A stretch of 28,175 bases of DNA from DAOLOF01 sp964463605 (lineage in GTDB: Bacteria > Patescibacteriota > Microgenomatia > UBA1400 > PJMF01): assembly GCA_964463605.1 (NCBI GenBank), contig CAYXBZ010000006.1, positions 1 through 28,175 on the forward strand. Direction: 5' to 3'. The translations under genes and the position numbers were made by a program. The notes under the pieces are model-generated. The model did not search any database and was not told where the DNA came from. It saw only the letters and a list, made by a program, of their open reading frames with translations. Positions 22,160 through 28,175 of this stretch are shown piece after piece (positions within the stretch are counted from its first letter, which is position 1; the number at the start of each line of letters is the position of its first letter).

Positions 22160-23074
22160 ATGATCAAAAAAATATCTATCATCATGACAGTTTTTACTCT
22201 GGGATTAATCTTTCAGATCTATCAACAATGGCCGTCAGAAAATCTTGAGGTAATATTTTGCGATGTGGGGCAAGGCGATGCTATTTTAATATCATATGGG
22301 TCATGGCAGATGCTTGTTGATGCTGGATACAACGATCAAGTGCTTGACTGTTTGCGCCACAATGTGCCATTTTGGGATAAAACTCTTGAGTTAGTGTTGG
22401 CAACTCACACAGATCATGATCACATCGGTGGCTTTTCAAGTGTATTTGAGAACTATCACGTGCAAACCATTCTTTTAGCCGATGTAGGAGAGAGTGAGAG
22501 CTATAAGAACATGCTCAATGCCATGAAAAACACACTCATGGATGGTGCGGTAGTTAAAAACACGTTTTTAGGTCAAAAGATCTCTTTTACCTCAAGAGGA
22601 GAGTTGCTGGTTTTGAGTCCCGATGAGGGCAATTTGCCAATTGAAAACTGCTCTGCAAAGCAGTTTGCCGAAACAATTTTATCGGACGCAATACCGATTG
22701 AATTGGTAGAAGAGCAATCAGCGAATGAGCGATCCATCATCTTATTATTAAGATATTTTGAGTTTGAGCTTTTGCTGATGGGAGATGCCCATCACTCAAA
22801 CGAATTAGCACTTATAGATAAGGGATTGATTAAAAAGGTAGAGGGAATAAAAATAGGGCATCATGGGTCTAAAAGTAGTACCCATCATGACTTCATCAAG
22901 GAAACACAACCCGAATTTGCCGTTATCAGCTGCGGGTTTAACAATAAGTTTGGCCACCCTTCTTCAGAGGTTCTTCAGCTGTTAAATGAGAATCAAGTAC
23001 AGCATTTTAGGACAGATGAGCGAGGCGACCTCAAGCTCATCACCAATGGTAGTAATTATTGGATTAAAAATTAG
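22160..23074 (+). CDS. ComEC C-terminal metallo-beta-lactamase domain (separate ORF)
   Basis: The frame is open from a GTG at 22082; if translated separately, ATG22160 (MIKKISIIMTVFTLG) is the natural start, giving about 304 aa with one membrane helix and then the extracytoplasmic MBL domain. Motifs: VIFCDVGQGDAILI, ATHTDHDHIGG (the H-x-D-x-D-H form usual in ComEC), LLLMGDAHHSNE and KIGHHGSKSS, followed by VISCGFNNKFGHPS. In ComEC this domain is proposed to degrade the non-transported DNA strand. Residues encoded from 22082 onward (LIQSFNKNPYSIILKMIKK) would directly continue the membrane part if two bases were removed at 22103-22112. Either two interacting polypeptides, a phase-off allele or a sequence error is possible. 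All metal-site motifs are intact. Confidence 0.85.
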   Translation: MIKKISIIMTVFTLGLIFQIYQQWPSENLEVIFCDVGQGDAILISYGSWQMLVDAGYNDQVLDCLRHNVPFWDKTLELVLATHTDHDHIGGFSSVFENYHVQTILLADVGESESYKNMLNAMKNTLMDGAVVKNTFLGQKISFTSRGELLVLSPDEGNLPIENCSAKQFAETILSDAIPIELVEEQSANERSIILLLRYFEFELLLMGDAHHSNELALIDKGLIKKVEGIKIGHHGSKSSTHHDFIKETQPEFAVISCGFNNKFGHPSSEVLQLLNENQVQHFRTDERGDLKLITNGSNYWIKN

Positions 23075-23840
23075 TAATGTTGAGTGGCAATTGGCTTGAG
23101 GAGCAACAGTTAATTAATAATAAAATATTTAATTAATTGATGCTAGAAAGTGGTTGATAAAACACTGCAAAAAACTGCAGCGTTGGTTGATAGCAGAATG
23201 GTTGTGCCAACTCACTCAAAGCTTACTAACTGTACAAAAGTTTGGTTGAACTCACTTTTGCATTAATTGCAAATAATGAACTTATTTACCATTGGTTGTT
23301 AAAGGGCTTGTAAAAAATAATATCGCATAGTTTGAGTACCATTGCAAGTACTAATTTATTTTGACTCAATTGAATTGTGGAATTAGTTTAATTTCTCTAG
23401 TAAAAATGTGTTCAATTGCTTGGTTAAATCAAATTAATGTATTCTGACAATTTTGATTATTTGCGCCCAATTTTGATGAGAATTAGACATTTTTTTAATC
23501 TTCGGTTAAGTTTCGCCTAGATTAATCCAGATGATAACTCGTTATTAGTTTAATTATCGCTAGCAATGTAGATTATTATTCGTAATTGGGCACTTGTTTT
23601 GTATCTGGTATTGCTTTAGACGTCAACAATGTGGCTGAAGTCAAAGAACAAATATTGTGTACAAAATCTATGGGTTTATTTCATATCTATGATAATAAAA
23701 AGACATCTAACAATTAACTTCTGAATCAAAAGAATGCAATTGATGTGATGCGGTTTCCCTTTTCAGATATGCTGTAGAACCATCTCTTTCAAGCGAGAGC
23801 CAGATCAGCGCTTGCCTAGTTCTGTGCTAGAATTGGATCT
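23075..23840. other. 766-base noncoding AT-rich interval
   Basis: No ORF or tRNA is visible. It contains a TTAATTAA palindrome twice (near 23110 and 23130), CAATTTTGAT twice (about 23450 and 23470) and short inverted pieces, but no terminator with a T-run. The right end holds the promoter of the M16 protease gene. It may be decayed coding DNA or carry an unrecognised RNA. Confidence 0.55.
23790..23833 (+). promoter_or_regulatory. Extended -10 promoter of the M16 protease gene, predicted leaderless
   Basis: TGC followed directly by TAGAAT (23828-23833) is an extended -10 box. The transcription start would fall at 23840-23841, the A of ATG23841, so translation would be leaderless. CAAGCG (23790-23795) and CGCTTG (23809-23814) form an inverted repeat just upstream. 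Confidence 0.5.
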
Positions 23841-25139
23841 ATGTTTAATGTCACCTATGAAAAACTTGAGCTAGGGTTGCAGCTAATTATTGCTCCCATG
23901 CCGGCCCTTAAATCAGTTACCGCTTTGGTGCTAGTGAATGCTGGCTCGCGTTATGAAGAGGAGTCCGAATATGGAGCTGCTCATTTATTAGAGCATCTGG
24001 TGTTTAAAGGTACGAAGAACTATCCTGATGGCTATAAACTGTCTATTGCTTTAGATAGCATTGGAGCAAGTTCTAATGCTTTTACTTCAAAAGAGTACAC
24101 TGGATTTTATGTAACGGCTGCAAGTAGTTATTTAGATTTTTCTTTAAAAATATTAAATGAGTTGGTGTTTCTTCCTTTAATTCGTCCTCTGGACGTTGAT
24201 AAAGAAAAAGCAGTGGTAATTGAAGAGATAAAGATGTATCGAGACTCGCCAGAAGACTTTATCTCAGATGAATTCGAGCAAGCAATTTATCGAGGCACCA
24301 GTTTGGAACATCCAATTTGTGGCACGCCCAACTCCGTGCAGCAGCAGTCGGCATTGAGTTTGCGTGGTTTTCTGCAAAAGTGGTATGGATTGGAAAATAT
24401 TACCTTAGTTCTTGCAGGTGATGAGGCAAAGTTAACAGAACCAGAATTAATCAACAATATCCTCAAAATATTTACTTCTCACGACTCAGCCAACACTAAA
24501 GAAAAAAACTCAATCAGAAATCAAGCAAATAAACATCAACAAAGACGTCGACAATATCTGGCAAAAAACAATTTATTTTCTGAAGATAAGCTTATTAAGC
24601 GCCATCGGTCAACCGAGCAGGCTCATCTAGTTTTAGGTTGGCCGGCTTTGAAACGCGATCATCCACAAAGATTTGCCTTAAATCTTCTTTCAACCATTAT
24701 GGGAGGCAATCGCAGCTCGCGACTATTTTATGCGGTGCGCGAACAAGCCAATCTCGCTTACTACGTCTATGCTGATGTTGATCAGTATCATGATGGTGGT
24801 TTTTTAGGAGTTAGCGCTGGACTCAATCTAGAGAAGAAAGAGGAGGGAATAGAACTGATCACTAGCGAGTTTGCCCAGTTGGTAGACGGAACTAAGCCTC
24901 TTTCTGAAGAGGAACTACAAAGAGCTAAAGACTATTTAACTGGTCGAATTTATTTGGGTCTGGAAAATTCCAACTCGGTGGCGCGCCATTACGGTTTAAG
25001 TCACTTACTTTATGACAGAATCGAGCATCCACAAGAAGTAATTAATGGTATTAACTCAGTAAGGCTGAAACAGCTTGAGCAGTTGGCTCAAAAACTGATC
25101 GTTGCTGATGAAATGAGGCTGGCGGTAGTGAGTCCCTGA
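23841..25139 (+). CDS. M16 family zinc metalloprotease (processing-peptidase/PqqL-like)
   Basis: A 432-aa cytoplasmic M16 peptidase, no signal peptide. The inverted zinc motif HLLEH (His48, Glu51, His52) is intact, and the third ligand lies in VVIEEIKMYRDSPED (Glu128). The C-terminal, non-catalytic half has the substrate-facing pattern SSRLFYAVREQANLAYYVYAD and GLNLEKKEEGIELI. The length is that of a single-unit M16B subunit that works as a dimer. A charged insertion near residues 215-250 (KEKNSIRNQANKHQQRRRQY) is not typical. The substrate is unknown; related enzymes degrade peptides or process precursors. Confidence 0.88.
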   Translation: MFNVTYEKLELGLQLIIAPMPALKSVTALVLVNAGSRYEEESEYGAAHLLEHLVFKGTKNYPDGYKLSIALDSIGASSNAFTSKEYTGFYVTAASSYLDFSLKILNELVFLPLIRPLDVDKEKAVVIEEIKMYRDSPEDFISDEFEQAIYRGTSLEHPICGTPNSVQQQSALSLRGFLQKWYGLENITLVLAGDEAKLTEPELINNILKIFTSHDSANTKEKNSIRNQANKHQQRRRQYLAKNNLFSEDKLIKRHRSTEQAHLVLGWPALKRDHPQRFALNLLSTIMGGNRSSRLFYAVREQANLAYYVYADVDQYHDGGFLGVSAGLNLEKKEEGIELITSEFAQLVDGTKPLSEEELQRAKDYLTGRIYLGLENSNSVARHYGLSHLLYDRIEHPQEVINGINSVRLKQLEQLAQKLIVADEMRLAVVSP

Positions 25140-25182
25140 ATTTTGATGAGAGTATGTGTTAACGTGGATGAAGTCAAGTGCG

Positions 25183-25212
25183 TTGGCGATTTTTTCTATC
25201 GTAAGTTAAAAT
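25183..25212 (+). promoter_or_regulatory. Promoter of ndk
   Basis: TTGGCG (25183-25188), 18 bases, then TAAAAT (25207-25212). Transcription would start near 25219. GAGGA at 25241-25245 lies four bases before ATG25250 and fixes the start. Confidence 0.55.
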
Positions 25213-25249
25213 TCAAGAAAAGTGAAAATATAAACTATGCGAGGAACAT

Positions 25250-25720
25250 ATGAAACCAACACGCACAGCAGTACTAGTTAAGCCGGATGGCCTGCAGCGA
25301 GGCTTGATTGGTGAAATCATCAACCGTTTTGAGAAAAAAGGCCTTAAGTTGGTGGGTATGAAGATGACTGTTATGAACGACGAGATGCTCAATCGTTGGT
25401 ACGCCGAGCACCGAGAAAAAGACTTCTTTTCAGATTTAAAGGATTTCATGGGTTCGCAGCCGATTGTGGCCATGGTTTGGGAGGGAATTGATGCCGTGCT
25501 CGTGGTGCGCAAGCTGGTTGGAACCACTTTGGGTCGCGAGGCAGAAGCAGGTTCAATCAGGGGCGACTTTGGCATGAGCCAGCAGTTTAACTTAATTCAC
25601 GCTTCTTCTGAGGATGAGGCAGCCGACAATGAAATTAATATTGTGTTTGGCAAGGACGAACTGTTTGACTATCGCTGGCCGATGGGCGATTTGGTTTACG
25701 CCGAGCACGAGCGGGATTAG
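25250..25720 (+). CDS. ndk: Nucleoside diphosphate kinase
   Basis: A 156-aa enzyme that transfers the gamma-phosphate of ATP to nucleoside diphosphates by a phospho-histidine intermediate. The active-site His is His117 in FNLIHASS, and the other classical residues are in place: Lys11 (VLVKPDG), Tyr51 (WYAEHREKDFF), Arg87 (VVRKLVGTT), Thr93, Arg104 (GSIRGDFG) and Asn114. NEINIVFGKDELFDY matches the usual C-terminal A-N-E-I-x-L-F region with a single change. Slightly longer than the common 140-150 aa. It shares a probable transcript with the small gene 21 bases downstream. Confidence 0.96.
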   Translation: MKPTRTAVLVKPDGLQRGLIGEIINRFEKKGLKLVGMKMTVMNDEMLNRWYAEHREKDFFSDLKDFMGSQPIVAMVWEGIDAVLVVRKLVGTTLGREAEAGSIRGDFGMSQQFNLIHASSEDEAADNEINIVFGKDELFDYRWPMGDLVYAEHERD

Positions 25721-25741
25721 TTACTTAATGAGGAGGTTTAT

Positions 25742-25966
25742 ATGAGTGAGAGATTGAATGCCACTGATCTGCAGGCTAGAGCAGAGGAGGCTGTTAAGGA
25801 GCGGGTGAAGGGGCAGACATGGCCTGAGGGAGCTAAGCCTTATGATGTAAGGATTCTTGGTGGGCCGGACAATGAAGGAAAGTATTTTGTTTCTTACAAG
25901 ATGGATTGTCTGGATTACTCAACTGGCAAGCTTTTCCCAATAACAAAATGGATTGGTCTTGGATAG
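25742..25966 (+). CDS. Small hypothetical protein downstream of ndk, 74 aa
   Basis: GAGGAGG ending six bases before ATG25742 is one of the strongest ribosome-binding sites in the window and supports a real gene. The 74-aa product is soluble, with a helical acidic/basic N-terminus (TDLQARAEEAVKERVKGQ) and a probable beta C-terminus (KYFVSYKMDCLDYSTGKLF, WIGLG). No domain, signal or membrane segment is recognised. It probably lies in an operon with ndk. Function unknown. Confidence 0.7.
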   Translation: MSERLNATDLQARAEEAVKERVKGQTWPEGAKPYDVRILGGPDNEGKYFVSYKMDCLDYSTGKLFPITKWIGLG

Positions 25967-26050
25967 ATTTTGCATTGAGTTGCGAACGATTTTGTTGTTT
26001 TAGCTTGAATAAGAGCTACAATGGTTGGGTGGCAGATTGCTATCGTATTG

Positions 26051-26122
26051 TGCCCCCACCAGGAATCGAACCTGGATCGAAGGTTTAGGAAACCTTTGTT
26101 CTATCCGTTGAACTATGGAGGC
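26051..26122 (-). tRNA. tRNA-Arg (anticodon CCT)
   Basis: The reverse strand folds into a full cloverleaf. The acceptor GCCTCCA pairs with TGGGGGC (one G-T), the D stem is GTTC/GAAC, the anticodon stem AAGGT/ACCTT holds loop TTCCTAA (anticodon CCT), and the T arm is CCAGG-TTCGATT-CCTGG. The discriminator is A; no CCA is encoded, so it must be added by nucleotidyltransferase. It reads AGG codons. Confidence 0.95.
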
Positions 26123-26129
26123 GTTCATC

Positions 26130-26180
26130 CACTCTTCTCCTCGCTGGCGGACCTTCGGTCCGATGCTTCGTCGAAGAGTG
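26130..26180. repeat. Large hairpin in the leader of tRNA-Arg
   Basis: CACTCTTC (26130-26137) and GAAGAGTG (26173-26180) are perfect complements enclosing a second perfect stem, CGGACC (26148-26153) and GGTCCG (26157-26162). It lies between the tRNA-Arg gene and its candidate promoter, eight bases before the mature 5' end. On the forward strand TTTT follows, so terminator action in that direction is also possible. Confidence 0.6.
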
Positions 26181-26220
26181 TTTTCGCTCTAATGTTAAGC
26201 TGTTCTCTCTCTAGTGCTCA

Positions 26221-26229
26221 ATTATAACA
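26221..26229 (-). promoter_or_regulatory. Candidate extended -10 promoter of tRNA-Arg
   Basis: The reverse strand reads TGT then TATAAT (26226-26221), a perfect extended -10 box, directly after the stop of the upstream gene (26240). No clear -35 box. The predicted pre-tRNA leader is about 90 bases. Confidence 0.5.
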
Positions 26230-26239
26230 CCGTAAAATA

Positions 26240-27958
26240 TTATCTAGCCGAGTCTATCTCAAATCTCAACTGTGTTGCGAGTTCAGCTGGAAGCCCCAAC
26301 TCCTCAATATGACTAACGAATTCAAGAGCTTGATCAAACTCTTCGAGCTCAATTAAAACAGAAATTAATCCAAAATTTGATTGCATTAAAACAGGATTTA
26401 ATTCGAGAGCTTCTTGATATGATTCCTTCGCAAGCTCAAGCTGTCCAAGATTAGCATAAGTATTTGCTAAATTATTATGAATTTGAGCATAGGTGGAGTT
26501 GATTTCTAGGGCTGCTTGATAATGTTCAAGAGCCTTGTTTAATTGACCTTTATCGGCATAGGCCATACCCAAGTTATTTTGCATACGAGCAGTTTGATTA
26601 AACTGCAGGGTGTAGTTATAAAAGCGAATGGGGTCTGCCCAGATATAATTTTGTCTCCAGCTGAGGGTAAGACAACCCAGCAAAATCACTCCATAAGCCA
26701 TGTGTCCAAACTTATTCAAGATTCTCTTTGCTACCTGGCTGATTTTTGATTGATCATCGATTATCAACCTAATTAATCCATAGAGAACCATCCAAAAACC
26801 AACTGAAGGCAGATACAGCCAGTGCTCATAAAGAATATCGTTGATGGGAACGATACCAGAAACAGGTATCAGCATTGCCAAGAACCAGGCGCTGCCCATC
26901 CAGACCAACAGCCGGCGGTGGCGTCGGTACTCAGCCCAGCCAACCACCCCCGCTGCTAAACCAAGCAGCAGCGCCCCAACTACCCAGCCAGAAAATGGTG
27001 AAAGCACTAACTCTGTAGTTCGCTCCATATGCAGCCTAAATGGAGCCACTAATAGGCGCAGATAAATAAAAATTACTTTGGCGAAGGTGCTCAATCTCAC
27101 CACCACGGAGTCTCCATAGGGATGACCAGGTGGATAGGGATTAAGCTGCTCTTGAAACTTCAGTGGTCCAGAGCGAAGTGCCAAGTAGCCTGCAGCAACT
27201 GCAGTAGTAGTTAGTAAAGTGATCAGAGTGTTGGAGTACCTTTTTAGCCAGTTGGTAAGCTTCAATGCATGTTGATTAAACTGTTGGCTCAACCACCAAT
27301 AGATTACACCCAACCAATATAAGCCCAAGACCGCCAAACCAATCTCTTTACCCAAGATTGCCGCTATGTAAAAACCAATTGCTCCAATCACAAAAATACC
27401 CTTATTAATCTGAGCAGAAAAATCCTTTATCTGGAGGTTTATCTCCTTTTTTTGACTCAACTCCATTCTCATTAGCATCAACAAACTGCCCATACCCAGT
27501 AAACCAAACAAGGTGAAGATTGAGTCTCCGCGCGAGTTGGCATAAGAAACCGTCTCGGTTTGAATGGGATGCATAATGAATAGAATTGAGATGGCCAAAG
27601 CTGCCAGTTGATTAATCTTGAGTAATTTCAACACCAGAAACAGAGCCATACCTGCTCCAGCATGCAACATTAAATTCGTGAGGTGAAACCCAACGGGATT
27701 GAGTCCCCATAACTGGTGATCAATCGCAAATGACAAAGTGGTTAAGGGGCGATAATAGTTTGAGGGTTCGCCGGCTCCATCGGTGGTGCTGGTAGTGAAG
27801 ATTTCTTGCAAGGCGAATTGACGGACGTATTGATTGCTGTAAATGAACTGTTCGTCGTCCCAAAAAAGAGGGCTGTTGACAAAAGGTAAGTAGGTGAGGG
27901 CAGAAGCGGCTAGAATTAATAGCAATGCTTTGGCGGAGGAAATGGATGGGAATGACAT
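26240..27958 (-). CDS. GT-C-type membrane glycosyltransferase-like protein with C-terminal TPRs (TMTC-like)
   Basis: A 572-aa protein with about ten to eleven membrane segments in residues 1-440 followed by a soluble TPR region. After the first helix comes PLFWDDEQFIYSN, the acidic first-loop motif of GT-C enzymes such as protein O-mannosyltransferases, then SNYYRPLTTLSFAIDHQLWG and HLTNLMLHAGAG, typical of TMTC-like proteins. Residues about 452-555 form three TPRs (NNLGMAYADKGQLNKALEHY, NNLANTYANLGQLELAKESY, and a third, degenerate repeat) on the side opposite the acceptor loop or extracytoplasmic, depending on topology. Transfer of a lipid-linked sugar to secreted proteins is inferred; the surface proteins in this window are possible substrates. 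Confidence 0.8.
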   Translation of the reverse strand: MSFPSISSAKALLLILAASALTYLPFVNSPLFWDDEQFIYSNQYVRQFALQEIFTTSTTDGAGEPSNYYRPLTTLSFAIDHQLWGLNPVGFHLTNLMLHAGAGMALFLVLKLLKINQLAALAISILFIMHPIQTETVSYANSRGDSIFTLFGLLGMGSLLMLMRMELSQKKEINLQIKDFSAQINKGIFVIGAIGFYIAAILGKEIGLAVLGLYWLGVIYWWLSQQFNQHALKLTNWLKRYSNTLITLLTTTAVAAGYLALRSGPLKFQEQLNPYPPGHPYGDSVVVRLSTFAKVIFIYLRLLVAPFRLHMERTTELVLSPFSGWVVGALLLGLAAGVVGWAEYRRHRRLLVWMGSAWFLAMLIPVSGIVPINDILYEHWLYLPSVGFWMVLYGLIRLIIDDQSKISQVAKRILNKFGHMAYGVILLGCLTLSWRQNYIWADPIRFYNYTLQFNQTARMQNNLGMAYADKGQLNKALEHYQAALEINSTYAQIHNNLANTYANLGQLELAKESYQEALELNPVLMQSNFGLISVLIELEEFDQALEFVSHIEELGLPAELATQLRFEIDSAR

Positions 27959-28001
27959 CGCTCATCAATTATAAAAGAAAAAATCTGCCAGAATTGAGTT
28001 G

Positions 28002-28075
28002 TCGGAGTGACTGGACTTGAACCAGCGACCTCGCGCACCCGAAGCGCGCGCTCTAGCCATCTGAGCTACACTCCG
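28002..28075 (-). tRNA. tRNA-Pro (anticodon CGG)
   Basis: The reverse strand folds into a cloverleaf. Acceptor CGGAGTG/CACTCCG, D stem GCTC/GAGC, anticodon stem CGCGC/GCGCG with loop TTCGGGT (anticodon CGG), T arm GCTGG-TTCAAGT-CCAGT with one G-T pair, discriminator A, no encoded CCA. The C-G first pair with A73 is the bacterial tRNA-Pro identity pattern. It reads CCG codons. Confidence 0.95.
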
Positions 28076-28138
28076 TCATCATTCTTCTTCAATCACAACT
28101 CACTCAACATCGGGTGTAAAAAAGTTTTAACTAAAGGG

Positions 28139-28167
28139 ATTATATCTCTCGAATCACTTCAACTCAA
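28139..28167 (-). promoter_or_regulatory. Promoter of tRNA-Pro
   Basis: The reverse strand carries TTGAGT (28167-28162), 17 bases, then a consensus TATAAT (28144-28139), placing the start near 28132, about 57 bases before the mature tRNA. Confidence 0.75.
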
Positions 28168-28175
28168 TCGAGTAC

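Noticed and set aside
1..28175. Alternative genetic code (TGA read as Gly or Trp, as in some CPR lineages)
   Set aside because: Several genes end at TGA exactly where their families end, including an ATGA overlap with the next gene, and no core gene has internal TGA.

Overview
The window looks like chromosomal DNA from a Candidate Phyla Radiation (Patescibacteria) bacterium, most likely of the Microgenomates type. Support for this is indirect: very compact genes, AT-rich DNA, large signal-peptide surface proteins whose C-termini resemble those common in that group, a PaaX/Cas2-like regulator, tRNA genes without an encoded CCA, few strong Shine-Dalgarno sites and some promoters that predict leaderless mRNAs. 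The standard code fits; TGA is used as a stop. No rRNA, CRISPR array or recognisable transposase is present.

Layout. (1) 1-2886: an edge-truncated reverse-strand ORF with a tyrosine-recombinase core-binding domain, a TPP-riboswitch-like sequence at the very edge, a small hypothetical ORF, a PaaX/Cas2-like regulator and a long noncoding stretch with palindromes. (2) 2887-11925: a reverse-strand cell-surface cluster with a multi-domain Ig-like membrane protein, two DUF916-like anchored proteins, two secreted beta-rich proteins with matching C-terminal ends and a membrane/coiled-coil protein. A DUF4143-type AAA ATPase with its own operator-like promoter is inserted in the cluster. (3) 12129-19601: four toxin-antitoxin modules (Phd-like/PIN, AbiEi/AbiEii, AbrB/PIN, AbiEi/AbiEii) flanking leuS, each with a palindrome at its promoter. 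(4) 19711-23074: DNA-uptake genes comEA and comEC. comEC is split into membrane and metallo-beta-lactamase ORFs exactly at a (GC)n palindrome. (5) 23841-25966: an M16 zinc protease, ndk and a small conserved-looking protein. (6) 26051-28075: tRNA-Arg(CCT), a GT-C/TPR membrane glycosyltransferase-like protein and tRNA-Pro(CGG), all on the reverse strand.

How they fit together. The surface cluster resembles the WxL/DUF916 logic of Gram-positive bacteria: secreted beta-sandwich proteins made alongside membrane-anchored DUF916 partners. The com genes would bind and import DNA. The TA modules on both sides of an essential synthetase gene look like an accumulation site. The most striking observation is that removing one GC unit from the repeat in comEC would restore one continuous ComEC and make the palindrome perfect. 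This suggests phase variation, recent inactivation or a sequencing slip.
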